Source of the DNA: Spiribacter halobius
Lineage (GTDB): Bacteria; Pseudomonadota; Gammaproteobacteria; Nitrococcales; Nitrococcaceae
Assembly (NCBI RefSeq): GCF_020883455.1
Contig: NZ_CP086615.1
Location: 1,488,001 to 1,552,000 of the forward strand
Reading direction: 5' to 3'
Length of the DNA stretch: 64,000 bases
Shown here: positions 1 through 7,952 of the stretch, piece after piece
Layout: each line of letters begins with the position of its first letter
How positions within the stretch are numbered: position 1 is the first letter of the stretch
Notes under the pieces: generated by a model
Told to the model about the DNA's origin: nothing
Seen by the model: the letters and a program-made list of their open reading frames with translations, nothing else
Database searches by the model: none
Made by a program: the position numbers and the translations under genes

Positions 1-9
1 ACCTCCCGC

Positions 10-28
10 CGGGACACGCCGTGTCCCG
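10..28. other. Short perfect hairpin near the window edge
   Basis: An 8-bp perfect stem (10-17 with 21-28) around a 3-base loop. No T-run follows it, so it is not a clear intrinsic terminator. The rest of 1-277 contains nothing else I can support; it is presumably the leader of the channel gene at 278. Confidence 0.35.
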
Positions 29-277
29 CCGCCCCGGACACGATGGCGGCCCTGGCACCGCGGCTACCGACGCTGACGCCGCCGCGGGCATGACCCGCTG
101 CCCCGCCGCATTCTGGCCGCAGTAGGAGAATCCGCGAGCCCGCGTGCGACCTCCCCTGAATCCGCATGCCCTCGCGGACCGCCCTTGGCACCACGACCTG
201 CCCGCGCTGTCAGTCTTGCCAGGGTTGCCGGCTCCGCGCACCATCAGCGCGGTTCATCTTCATAGGGTCGACCTCAC

Positions 278-1117
278 ATGGCCTCACTGGCGGCAGCGCG
301 CGAACGCGCTGGCATCTGGATCGAGTCCCCCGGTCCCCACGGCTTCATTATCGGGCTGATCGTGCTCAACGCCATCACCCTGGGCCTGGAGACCTCGGCC
401 ACGGTGACGCGCCTGGCCGGTGTCTGGCTGGATGCCATCGAGGCGGCCGTGCTCGCGGTGTTCGTGGTGGAGATCCTGATCAAGCTCTTCGCCTGGGGGC
501 CGCGTTTCTTCCGCAACGGCTGGAACGTCTTCGACCTCGCCATCGTGGGCGTGGCGCTGGCGCCGGCCAGCGGGCCGCTGAGCATCCTGCGCTCGCTGCG
601 TATCCTGCGCGTGCTGCGCCTGCTGTCCACCGTGCGCCGGCTGCGCCAGCTGGTGGAGGCGCTGATCACGGCCATCCCGAGCATCGGCTGGATCGCGTTC
701 CTGCTGGGGCTGGTGTTCTACATCTTCGGCGTCATGGGCACCGAGCTGTTCGGCCCGACCTTTCCGGAGTGGTTCGGCACCCTCGGGGCATCGATGTATA
801 CCCTGTTCCAGGTGATGACCCTGGAAAGCTGGTCCATGGGCATCGCGCGCCCGGTGATGGAGACCCACCCGTTCGCCTGGCTGTACTTCGTGAGCTTCAT
901 CCTGGTGACGGCGTTCACGATCCTGAATCTTTTCATCGGCATCATCGTCAACACGATGCAATCGGCCCACTGGGAGGAGCAGGATGAGCGCCGTGCCGAA
1001 ACCGAGGCGCGGGCGCACCGGGAGCGCGAGGAGATCCTCAGCCTCGTGCGCAGGATCAGCGCCCGGCTGGACCGGCTGGAGGCGGAGAGCACCGGGGCGG
1101 ATGGCGCCACCCGCTGA
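278..1117 (+). CDS. Single-domain bacterial voltage-gated sodium channel (NaChBac/NavAb family)
   Basis: 279 residues, the usual size for BacNav channels, which form homotetramers in the inner membrane and conduct Na+ on depolarisation. The sequence has S1-S3 hydrophobic segments (about residues 22-95), an S4 voltage sensor with arginines at every third position (R105, R108, R111, R114 and beyond), S5 (about 135-155), the pore loop with selectivity filter TLESWSM at 181-187, and S6 (about 203-227). The filter matches the Nav type rather than aspartate-rich calcium-selective mutants. A charged, helical C-terminal tail (about 231-275) is the expected tetramerising coiled coil. In alkaliphiles such channels support Na+ re-entry for pH homeostasis and motility; that role here is inference. 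It appears monocistronic. Confidence 0.93.
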   Translation: MASLAAARERAGIWIESPGPHGFIIGLIVLNAITLGLETSATVTRLAGVWLDAIEAAVLAVFVVEILIKLFAWGPRFFRNGWNVFDLAIVGVALAPASGPLSILRSLRILRVLRLLSTVRRLRQLVEALITAIPSIGWIAFLLGLVFYIFGVMGTELFGPTFPEWFGTLGASMYTLFQVMTLESWSMGIARPVMETHPFAWLYFVSFILVTAFTILNLFIGIIVNTMQSAHWEEQDERRAETEARAHREREEILSLVRRISARLDRLEAESTGADGATR

Positions 1118-1197
1118 CGCCTGCTTCTGGTGTAGCCTGCGGCAACGGAGCACGGTGCGTGGGGACCGGGTCGAAGGCGAGCGCAGTGAGGCAGCCA

Positions 1198-2859
1198 ATG
1201 GACGCGCGAGACGCTGACACGCCGCAGGCCGCCGGCCTGCTCGAGGAGATGGGCTTCCTCGTCGGGGAGGTGCTGACCGAGGCGGGCGAGGCCCCGCCGG
1301 ATCTGGGCGCCCTGTTGGACGCCGGTGACGAGTTCGCCCGCCGCCGGCTGGTGCCGCTGGGGCGTGAGCTCGAGGGCCGGGAGCCGCGGCTCGAGGCCGG
1401 GCGGGTGCTGCTGCCGGAAGGCGTGGCGGCCGCCTGGAGTGACTTCGCCGCCGAGGGTTGGGCCGGGCTCGCTGCGCCGGGTGCCCATGGCGGCGGGCAG
1501 CCGGAGCGGCTCGCCATGCCGCTGCGCGAGCTCTGGCACGGTGCGGCCCCGGCCTTCGCCATGCTGCCCATGCTCAATGCCGCGGCCATGGAGGTGCTGG
1601 CCACCGAGGGCAGTGCCGAGCAGCAGGCACGCTGGCTGCCTGCCCTGGCCCAGGGGCGCTGCACCGCGGTGCTGGCCCTGGAGGACGTGCCCGGCGCGCC
1701 GCCGGTGACCGCCGAGCAGGCGGATGGCGGCCTGCGCCTCAGCGGGCACAAGGGGGATGTGGCCTATCCGGCGCACGACCTCGGCACGGAGTTGCTCTAC
1801 CTGGTGCGCGCCGCTGGCCCGGCGGGGGACGCCGTCTATCTCGTCGCCGACGGCGACGGCAGTGCCGTTCACTGTACGGAGCTCGCTCCCACGCTCGGGC
1901 TGCGCGGTGCGCCGCGGGGCGAGATCGCCCTCGGCGGCGACGCCGGCGTGCCGGCGGAGGCCGTGGGCGAGGGTGACGGCACCGCCGCGGTGTCAGTGCT
2001 CCAGGGCGCGCTCGCCTACCATGCGGGGGTTCAGGCCGTCGGCCTGAGTCAGCGCGCCTACCGGCGGGCACGCCGGGAGTTTCTGCCCGCGCTGGCGGAG
2101 ACCGATCCCGCCGCCCCGGAGCGCCGGCGGGCGCTGGCGCACCTGCGCGTGGGGGTGGATGCGATGCGCGCGCTCTGCGCCCTGCTCGCCAGCGAACGGG
2201 ACCGTGCCGGGGCGAGCCACCACGCCCGGCGTGCGGCGCTGCTCGCCCCCGTGGTCAAGGCCTGGTGCACGGCGCAGGCCCGTGAGCTCGCTGCTCAGGG
2301 GCTGGACCTGCGGGGCTGGCCGGGGCTGGCGCTGCAGAGCGGTCCGGCCCGGGCCTTCCGCGATGCCGCCGGCGGACCCGTGCGGGATGTCTCCAACGCA
2401 CGCCAGGCCCGGCATCTGGTGGAGGACTGCCTGCTCGGCGACCGCGGCGAGACCATGACCGAGCTGCTGGCGGACCTCAGCGAGACCGTCAAGGCCGTGG
2501 AGGCCGGGCCGGTGGGTGCGTTGGCGCGGCCCCTGGACGAGGCGGTGAGCGCGCTGCGCACGGCGACCGGGGCGCTGCTCGAGCGCCACCCGCGCTATCC
2601 GCTGGCGATCGCCGCCGGGGCCTCGCCCTACCTCGATCTGGTGGGACGCACGCTGGCGGGCTGGCTGTTCACCCGTGGTGCCGTGCTCGCCGCACAGCGT
2701 CTGGGGGAGGCGGACGAGGTGGAGCGCGACCGCCAGCGCGCCCGGCTCGCCCGCGCCCGCTTCTACGCCGAGCACTGGCTGCCCCGGGCCACGGCCCTCG
2801 CGGCCGCGGTGGGCGATGGCGTGGGCAGCGTCCTCGGCATGCGCGACGAGTGGCTCTAG
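1198..2859 (+). CDS. Acyl-CoA dehydrogenase-like flavoprotein (FadE5/AidB-type length)
   Basis: 553 residues if started at the ATG at 1198, which has GAGG six bases upstream; an in-frame GTG at 1159 would add 13 residues without support. The order resembles the acyl-CoA dehydrogenase superfamily: a helical N-terminal domain, a middle beta domain containing ALEDVPGAPP and a hydrophobic segment around residues 195-215, then a helical C-terminal domain and a further helical extension typical of the ~570-600 residue members. These enzymes use FAD to desaturate acyl-CoA at C2-C3 and pass electrons to ETF. The catalytic glutamate cannot be assigned confidently by eye, and the sequence is rather divergent. 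It stands alone, so its substrate is unknown. Confidence 0.72.
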   Translation: MDARDADTPQAAGLLEEMGFLVGEVLTEAGEAPPDLGALLDAGDEFARRRLVPLGRELEGREPRLEAGRVLLPEGVAAAWSDFAAEGWAGLAAPGAHGGGQPERLAMPLRELWHGAAPAFAMLPMLNAAAMEVLATEGSAEQQARWLPALAQGRCTAVLALEDVPGAPPVTAEQADGGLRLSGHKGDVAYPAHDLGTELLYLVRAAGPAGDAVYLVADGDGSAVHCTELAPTLGLRGAPRGEIALGGDAGVPAEAVGEGDGTAAVSVLQGALAYHAGVQAVGLSQRAYRRARREFLPALAETDPAAPERRRALAHLRVGVDAMRALCALLASERDRAGASHHARRAALLAPVVKAWCTAQARELAAQGLDLRGWPGLALQSGPARAFRDAAGGPVRDVSNARQARHLVEDCLLGDRGETMTELLADLSETVKAVEAGPVGALARPLDEAVSALRTATGALLERHPRYPLAIAAGASPYLDLVGRTLAGWLFTRGAVLAAQRLGEADEVERDRQRARLARARFYAEHWLPRATALAAAVGDGVGSVLGMRDEWL

Positions 2860-3103
2860 CTAGCCCGCATATCTCGCCGATTCACGGCTGCGCGCGCTTT
2901 GCAGCCCCGCAGGGCGCTTCAGAGCGGCGCCCTGGAGTGCGTTGGCGTTCTTGCAAAGGGCTACGGCCATTCGCTGCGAACGCCGCCTTGCCAGGCCGTC
3001 GCTCTGAAGCGCAGAGGCCCGCGGGAAGGGCTCCGCGCTGCCCATCTCCTGCCCGCCATCTCCACGCCCTCGCTTCGCGAATCGGCGAGATATGCGGGCT
3101 AGC
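2859..3103. repeat. Inverted-repeat-bounded intergenic element, family 1, copy A (intact, 245 bp)
   Basis: Perfect 25-bp terminal inverted repeats (2859-2883 and 3079-3103; left end begins GCTAGCCCGCATATCTCGCC). A second perfect 12-bp inverted repeat is nested inside (2915-2926 with 3000-3011). The left end starts on the last base of the acyl-CoA dehydrogenase stop codon. The last 35 bases before the right repeat (3047-3080) are identical to copy B at 5346-5380, while the middles differ. No credible protein is encoded. It is a MITE- or REP/BIME-like element of unknown mobiliser. The remaining 80 bases to the next gene hold only its leader. Confidence 0.85.
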
Positions 3104-3185
3104 GTCCCGGGGTTGAATTGGCGAGGCCCGGCCGCATTTCCCCGGCACCACCCCGGAACACCGCAACCCCAGACGAGGTATCACC

Positions 3186-3884
3186 ATGGCGACGCCGAAA
3201 GGCCGCATTCTGTTTGTGCTCACCAGCCATGACCGGCTCGGCGACACCGGCAAGTCCACCGGCGCCTTCCTCTCGGAGGTGGCACATCCCTACGACGTTC
3301 TCACCCGGGCCGGCTACGCCGTGGACTTCGTCAGCCCGCGTGGCGGCGAGGTGCCGTTCGATCCGGGCAGCCTGCAGGAGCCGGACGAGGTCTCCCGGGC
3401 CTTCTGGGAGGACGAGGCCATCCGTGCCCGGCTGCGTGCGACCACCACCCCGGACGTCCTGGATGCCGGGGACTACGACGGCGTGTTCTACGCCGGCGGT
3501 CACGGCACGATGTGGGACTTCCCCGACAGCGAGGCGCTGCAGCGGGTCACTGCCGCCGTGTACGAGGCGGGCGGGGTGATCGGCGCCGTCTGCCACGGCC
3601 CGGCCGGCCTGCTGAACGTGACTCTCTCCGACGGCAGCGCCCTGGTGGCGGGCCGGGAGGTGAGTGCCTTCACCACCGAGGAGGAGAAGGCGGTGGAGCT
3701 GGACCGGGTTGTGCCCTTTCTGCTGGACCAGGCCCTGCAGGAGCGCGGCGCGCGCCACACCAAGGCCTCCCCGTTCCAGCCGCATATCGTGCGGGACGGC
3801 CGCCTGGTGACCGGGCAGAACCCGCCTTCGGCCACGGGCGTCGGTGAGGCGATGGTGGCCGCGCTGGAGGAAGCGGGGCGTTAG
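3186..3884 (+). CDS. DJ-1/PfpI superfamily protein (Hsp31-like, type 1 glutamine amidotransferase fold)
   Basis: 232 residues, preceded by GAGG seven bases before the ATG. The nucleophile elbow AVCHGPAGLL places the reactive cysteine at Cys136, and the upstream YAGGHG motif supplies the usual backbone and glycine environment of this fold. The N-terminus (ILFVLTSHD, then a TG-S-GAF stretch) matches the Hsp31/YDR533C-like class, whose members act as glyoxalase III, deglycases or chaperones and protect against carbonyl or heat stress. Which activity applies here is not readable from sequence. No signal peptide, so cytoplasmic. It converges on the EAL-HDOD gene with 27 bases between them. Confidence 0.88.
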   Translation: MATPKGRILFVLTSHDRLGDTGKSTGAFLSEVAHPYDVLTRAGYAVDFVSPRGGEVPFDPGSLQEPDEVSRAFWEDEAIRARLRATTTPDVLDAGDYDGVFYAGGHGTMWDFPDSEALQRVTAAVYEAGGVIGAVCHGPAGLLNVTLSDGSALVAGREVSAFTTEEEKAVELDRVVPFLLDQALQERGARHTKASPFQPHIVRDGRLVTGQNPPSATGVGEAMVAALEEAGR

Positions 3885-3895
3885 CATCCGCGCCC

Positions 3896-3917
3896 GTAGC
3901 CGGGAGACGTTCTACGC
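3896..3917. repeat. Right-end fragment of inverted-repeat element family 2
   Basis: The stretch GCCGGGAGACGTTCTACG also occurs at the right side of the large family-2 element near 23288-23306. Here only this fragment is present, and it overlaps the stop codon of the EAL-HDOD gene (3912-3914). It looks like a decayed copy. Confidence 0.5.
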
Positions 3918-5138
3918 CGAGGCGCTGCCGGCGAGCAGGGTCACCTGCTCGTCCGCCCACTCGCAGGCCTCGATATGGGCGCGGGTATGGGCGGCGACGT
4001 CCAGCTCCCGTGCCTCCAGCGCTGCCCACGCCCCGCGCTCGTAGCACAGGGTCCGTGCCAGCAGCTCGCCCAGCGGGCCGGCCTGGTCGGTGAGGGCGAG
4101 CTTGACCTCGGCACTGAGCGGGGTGCTGTCCAGCAGATCCTCCAGCGGCTGGTCCAGCAGCGCGTCCAGCGTCGAGAACAGGCCGACCGTGAACGCCCGC
4201 CCCGGCTCGGCGTCCTCCCGGTCCCGGGCCAGCAGCTCCGCCATGCGAGCGCGCACGAGGGCCGTGCGCATGAGGGTGCGCCGAGGGCGCTCCTCTTCCA
4301 TGCGCGCGTAGAGGATCAGCGTCGCCCAGCTGCGGATGGCGCGCAGGCCGAGCATGACGATGGCTTCGCGGATCGAGCTGATCTCGCGCCGCAGGGCGAA
4401 CGTGGCACAGTTGATGTAGCGCAGCAGCCGGTAGGCGAGGGCGGCGTCGCGCTCGATCAGCTGCTCCAGGCGCTGGGTCGTGATCTCCGGGTCGTCCAGC
4501 TCGCCCACCAGGGCCAGCGCGCTCCTGCGCATGCCGGGCAGGGCGCGCCCGCGCACGATCTGCGGGCGGCAGAAGAAGAAGCCCTGAAAGCCGGTGCAGC
4601 CGAGCTCCCGGCAGTGCTCGAACATGTCGGGTGTCTCCACGCGCTCGGCGATCACCCGCAGCCCCCGTCCGCGCAGCGCGTTGACCAGCCCGGGCAGTTC
4701 CGCCGGCGGCACTGCCAGCACGTCCAGCTTGACCTCGTCCGCGTACGGCAGCAGCCGCTCGCTGCCGGACCCGGGGGCGTAATCATCCAGGGCTATGCGG
4801 TAGCCCCGGCGACGGAGCGCCTCGATGCCGGCCAGCACTTCAGGGTCGGCGGCGACGTCCTCCAGCACCTCGAGGGTGACCTGCTCCGGCGCCATTGGCA
4901 GCGGCACCGCACCGGTGAGAAAGGCGCGGGTCATGTTCAGGTAGGCCCGGGCGCTGCCGACGATGCGCTCCAGCCCCACCTCCAGGAAGGTGTTGACCAG
5001 CACCTGGGAGCTGGCCAGGTCGCCGTCCTCGAAGCGGGCCTCGGCCTCGTCGCCGGCCCGGTAGAGGAGCTCGTAACCGAGCACGGTCAGATCCGCGGCG
5101 ACAATGGGCTGGCGGGCGAGATAGAGATCCGTGGACAA
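3912..5138 (-). CDS. EAL-HDOD domain signalling protein (YuxH/CdgJ type)
   Basis: I start it at the TTG at 5138, because AGGAG (5147-5151) lies eight bases upstream and the family begins close to the LYLARQPIV motif; an ATG at 5210 would add 24 unconvincing residues. 408 residues. The N-terminal half is an EAL domain but with altered catalytic motifs: YELLYR in place of EALLR, LEVLED in place of the ExxE site, and IALDDY for the DDFG loop, so cyclic-di-GMP hydrolysis is doubtful. The C-terminal half is HDOD (around RLLRYINCATFALRREISSI), a domain of signalling scaffolds. In Vibrio CdgJ, this architecture affects motility and biofilm. No membrane segment. Gene of a stand-alone unit. Confidence 0.88.
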   Translation of the reverse strand: MSTDLYLARQPIVAADLTVLGYELLYRAGDEAEARFEDGDLASSQVLVNTFLEVGLERIVGSARAYLNMTRAFLTGAVPLPMAPEQVTLEVLEDVAADPEVLAGIEALRRRGYRIALDDYAPGSGSERLLPYADEVKLDVLAVPPAELPGLVNALRGRGLRVIAERVETPDMFEHCRELGCTGFQGFFFCRPQIVRGRALPGMRRSALALVGELDDPEITTQRLEQLIERDAALAYRLLRYINCATFALRREISSIREAIVMLGLRAIRSWATLILYARMEEERPRRTLMRTALVRARMAELLARDREDAEPGRAFTVGLFSTLDALLDQPLEDLLDSTPLSAEVKLALTDQAGPLGELLARTLCYERGAWAALEARELDVAAHTRAHIEACEWADEQVTLLAGSASA

Positions 5139-5217
5139 GCGCGATTCTCCTGCCGGCGAGAGGGTTCCATGGCGGCCGGCGCGGGGCGACGTCCGCCCAC
5201 CGGTCGCCACGCGAAGC

Positions 5218-5401
5218 CTAGCCCGAATATCTCACCGATTCACGGCTGCGGTCGCGGATCTGGCGGGCAGGCCGGCGTTGCGCTCGGTCCGGGTGCTCGA
5301 CGTACTTTCGAGTACGCCTGCGCGCCCGGACTCTCCCGCGCCTTGTCCTGCCCGCCATCTCCACGCCCTCGCTTCGCGAACCGGTGAGATATCCGGGCTA
5401 G
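5218..5401. repeat. Inverted-repeat-bounded intergenic element, family 1, copy B (184 bp)
   Basis: Terminal inverted repeats at 5218-5241 and 5378-5401 match at 22 of 24 positions. The left 30 bases and right 55 bases correspond to copy A at 2859-3103; the interior is different and shorter and includes a hairpin with a TTCG loop (CGTACT/AGTACG). It sits between the divergent EAL-HDOD and HPF/macro genes. The rest of 5139-5485 contains only leader sequence. Confidence 0.83.
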
Positions 5402-5485
5402 CAGGGGCAGACTGCAACGTCCCCGCAATGACGTGGGCCTAGCCTGCCATCCCGACTACCTGTGGCCAGTGCGTCGAGGCCGCCC

Positions 5486-6388
5486 ATGCGCATCGTCATC
5501 CGGGGGGATCAGATCCTGGTCGACCGCCGTCTGTATCGGCTGGTGCGTCGCCGGGTAAAGGCGCTGCTGCGCGGCCGCGGCGGCGATACCCGCGTGGAGG
5601 TCAGCCTGCGCGCCGCGTCCGACGCCGTTTGCTGCGGCCTCGAGCTGCATCTGGCGGGGCAGGCGGCGTTGCGTACCCGTGCCTCGGCGCCGGATGCCGC
5701 CGCGGCCCTGGCAGCGGCGCTGCGCAATCTCGCGGACTGGTTCGGACCGACGGTCCCGCGCGCGGCCGGTGAGGATGGCTTTCCCGGCGGGCCGCCGGCT
5801 TGCCAGACTGGGCCCGGAGAGGCAGATCCGCGGAGGGACGGGACCATGGCGGAGATGGATGAAGGTGCGACAGCGCCGGAGCTGGTTGTCGGAGATATCA
5901 CCGGTCAGGGCGATCTGGATGCCGTGGTCAACGCCGCCAATGCGGCGCTGATGCCGGGCGGCGGCGTGGCCGGGGCCATCCACCGGGCGGCCGGACCGGA
6001 GCTTGCCGAGGCGTGCCGGCCGCTCGCCCCGATCCGCCCCGGTGAGGCGGTGATCACCCCGGCGTTCGGGCTGCCCAACCAATGGGTGATCCACTGCCTG
6101 GGGCCAGTGTACGGGGTGGACGAGCCGGCTGCAGAGCTGCTCGCGCGTTGCTACCGCGAGGCGCTGCGCCTCGCCGCGGAGCAGGGCGCTCGCGGGGTCG
6201 GGCTGCCGGCACTGTCCACGGGGGCTTTCGGCTATCCCATGGACGAGGCGGCCGCGGTAGCGGTGCGCACCGTGCTCGCGGCGCTGGCGGACTATCCCGA
6301 CGTGGCGCCCGTGCGCTTCGTGCTCTTCAGCGAGACCGCCCGGCAGGTTCACGAGCAGGCACTCACCGCCGCCCGCGGAGAGGCTTGA
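5486..6388 (+). CDS. Fusion: HPF/RaiA-like domain plus macro (ADP-ribose-binding) domain
   Basis: 300 residues from the ATG at 5486 (GAGG six bases upstream; an ATG at 5462 is possible). Residues 1-85 resemble a divergent ribosome hibernation factor (HPF/YfiA) fold: MRIVIRGDQI, a basic helix, then alternating strands and a final helix ending in LADWFG. Residues about 130-300 are a macro domain, with VVGDIT, DAVVNAANAAL, GGGVAGAIHRAAG and PALSTGAFGYP, matching the ADP-ribose/O-acetyl-ADP-ribose deacetylases such as YmdB. Between them lies a low-complexity linker. A strong GGAGG site precedes an in-frame ATG at 5846, exactly at the start of the macro domain, so a separate macro protein may also be made. 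The macro call is firm, the HPF call moderate. Confidence 0.8.
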   Translation: MRIVIRGDQILVDRRLYRLVRRRVKALLRGRGGDTRVEVSLRAASDAVCCGLELHLAGQAALRTRASAPDAAAALAAALRNLADWFGPTVPRAAGEDGFPGGPPACQTGPGEADPRRDGTMAEMDEGATAPELVVGDITGQGDLDAVVNAANAALMPGGGVAGAIHRAAGPELAEACRPLAPIRPGEAVITPAFGLPNQWVIHCLGPVYGVDEPAAELLARCYREALRLAAEQGARGVGLPALSTGAFGYPMDEAAAVAVRTVLAALADYPDVAPVRFVLFSETARQVHEQALTAARGEA

Positions 6389-6476
6389 AACTTTCCGCGC
6401 CTGGCGCCATCTGAAAGGTAGATGCGGTGCAGCATCTGTGTCGCCGAAGCACAGCAGATAGGCTTCGCCGGCACTA

Positions 6477-6504
6477 GTGACAGGAAGCGCAGCCCTGCTA
6501 TACT
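6477..6504 (+). promoter_or_regulatory. Sigma70-type promoter for the candidate sRNA
   Basis: GTGACA (6477-6482) and TATACT (6499-6504) separated by 16 bases, each one or two bases from consensus. There is no coding sequence downstream on this strand before the terminator at 6543-6570. Confidence 0.55.
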
Positions 6505-6510
6505 GCATCG

Positions 6511-6570
6511 CAACACAGGGTTTTCTCTCTCTCCTCCTCTTGGCCGACCGCCTGGTCGGCTTTTTTTTTT
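6511..6570 (+). ncRNA. Candidate small RNA, about 60 nt, pyrimidine-rich with intrinsic terminator
   Basis: Predicted start about seven bases after the TATACT box and end at the T-run. The body has an unpaired TTTTCTCTCTCTCCTCCTCT stretch, complementary to purine-rich Shine-Dalgarno regions, followed by a strong terminator hairpin. This is the layout of a short Hfq- or ProQ-dependent trans-acting sRNA. The alternative is that the hairpin simply terminates the macro-domain transcript that stops at 6388; the independent promoter argues against that being the only role. Confidence 0.5.
6543..6570 (+). terminator. Strong rho-independent terminator
   Basis: Perfect 7-bp stem GCCGACC/GGTCGGC (6543-6549, 6554-6560) with a 4-base loop, followed by ten T residues (6561-6570). 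Opposite strand reading enters the aminotransferase 3' end at 6582. Confidence 0.93.
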
Positions 6571-6581
6571 GCCCGCGAGCC

Positions 6582-7868
6582 TCAGACCTGCACCCAGTCG
6601 GCCAGCCGGTGGGCGGCGGTCACCATCGTGGGGCAGTAGCGCTGCAGAAACGCCGCGTCCGGCTCGACGTCCGCGGCGGCAAGGGCGGCGGCGCCGTCGA
6701 AGTCCACGTAGGCGAGCCGCAGCGACAGGTCCTCTTGTGGGCGGCCAAACACGCTCCCGGGCAGCGTGGCGACGCCGGTGTCTTCCAGCAGGCGCTCGCA
6801 GAGCGCCGGCCCGGTATCGATGCCGCGGCGGGCCAGCCGCTCACGGTGTGCCTCGAAGCGCGGGAACAGATAGAAGCCGCCCTGGGCCGGAGCGCAGGTG
6901 GCGCCGGCGTCCGTGAGCACGCCCTGAAAGTGCGCGGCCAGCGCACGCAATACCCGGCGGCTGCGAACCAGGTAGTCGTCGAGCCAGTCGCCGCCACGGA
7001 ACGCCGTGACCGCCGCGTGCTGGATGGGGGCGCTGGTGGAGGTGAAGGTTTCGCTCGCCACCGCGGCCATGCCGTCCCGCAGCCAGCCGAGCTGGGAGGG
7101 AAAGGCCACGGCGCCGAGGCGCCAGCCGCCGGCGCCGCACCACTTCGACAGACCGTTGCTGATGATCGTGCCCTCCGGATAGTAACGGGCGATGGAGACA
7201 TGCTCCCCGTGGAAGCGCGTACCGCTGTAGATCTCGTCCGCGAGTACGAGGACGCGATAGCGGCGGGCGACGGCCGCGATCGCCTCGAGCTGCGGCGGGT
7301 CATAGGCCACGCCGGTCGGGTTGCCCGGGTAGTTCAGGATCAGCAGGCGGGGGCGCTCCGGGTCCTCGCGGCAGAGGCCCTCGAGTGCCTCGGGCGTTAC
7401 CCCCAGGGCATCCTCGGGCCGCGTGGGCAGCCAGCGAATGTGGCGGCCGATGATGTGTGCCTGGGGCGCGTAGGACACCCAGCTCGGCGTCGGGATCACG
7501 AGATCGCCGTAGTAGACCAGCTGCAGCAGGAACATCAGCTCCTTGGTGCCGGGTCCGACCAGCACGTGGTCGGCGCGATAGTGCAGGCCCTCGGTGCGCT
7601 CGAGATAGCCGCTGATTGCCTCGCGCAGCGCCGGCAGCCCCTTCACCGGCAGGTAGTCCTTCTCGGCTGCGTGCTGGCGCAGGGCCTCGACCACCGGTGC
7701 CGGAACGGGAAACGGCGACTGGCCTAGCCCGAGCCGGAACACCTCGCGGCCGGCGGCGCTCAGCTCGGCCGAGCGCTCGTTGATGGCCAGCGTCGCCGAG
7801 GGGCCGAGCCCGCGGACGTTGAGGTTGAGATGGACATGGGGGGCGCTGGCGGGCGCATCCTGCTGCAT
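6582..7868 (-). CDS. Class I/II PLP-dependent aminotransferase
   Basis: 428 residues from the ATG at 7868, which has GGAGG five bases upstream (an ATG at 7910 has none). Fold type I aminotransferase of the aspartate/aromatic/alanine transaminase group: the substrate loop FRLGLGQSPFPVP, the PLP-pocket NYPGNPTG motif, LADEIYSGTRFHG, and the Schiff-base lysine in SNGLSKWCGAGGWRLG. The C-terminal arginine for the alpha-carboxylate lies in LSLRLAYVDFDG. It would move an amino group between an amino acid and a 2-oxo acid in the cytoplasm. Substrate cannot be told. No operon partners: DUF423 is divergent and the sRNA converges. Confidence 0.9.
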   Translation of the reverse strand: MQQDAPASAPHVHLNLNVRGLGPSATLAINERSAELSAAGREVFRLGLGQSPFPVPAPVVEALRQHAAEKDYLPVKGLPALREAISGYLERTEGLHYRADHVLVGPGTKELMFLLQLVYYGDLVIPTPSWVSYAPQAHIIGRHIRWLPTRPEDALGVTPEALEGLCREDPERPRLLILNYPGNPTGVAYDPPQLEAIAAVARRYRVLVLADEIYSGTRFHGEHVSIARYYPEGTIISNGLSKWCGAGGWRLGAVAFPSQLGWLRDGMAAVASETFTSTSAPIQHAAVTAFRGGDWLDDYLVRSRRVLRALAAHFQGVLTDAGATCAPAQGGFYLFPRFEAHRERLARRGIDTGPALCERLLEDTGVATLPGSVFGRPQEDLSLRLAYVDFDGAAALAAADVEPDAAFLQRYCPTMVTAAHRLADWVQV

Positions 7869-7952
7869 GGTGGCCTCCGAGGCTGGGCGGAGAACCCTCC
7901 GCCTATGCATTAAATAGTTGCGCGATTATAGCCATACGCAATTGGAGGATGC

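Noticed and set aside
2859-3103. Insertion sequence
   Set aside because: Terminal repeats exist, but no transposase fits in 245 bp and no target-site duplication is visible.
3975-5387. 470-codon open frame on the + strand
   Set aside because: Antisense to the EAL-HDOD gene and then enters repeat copy B; no domain.
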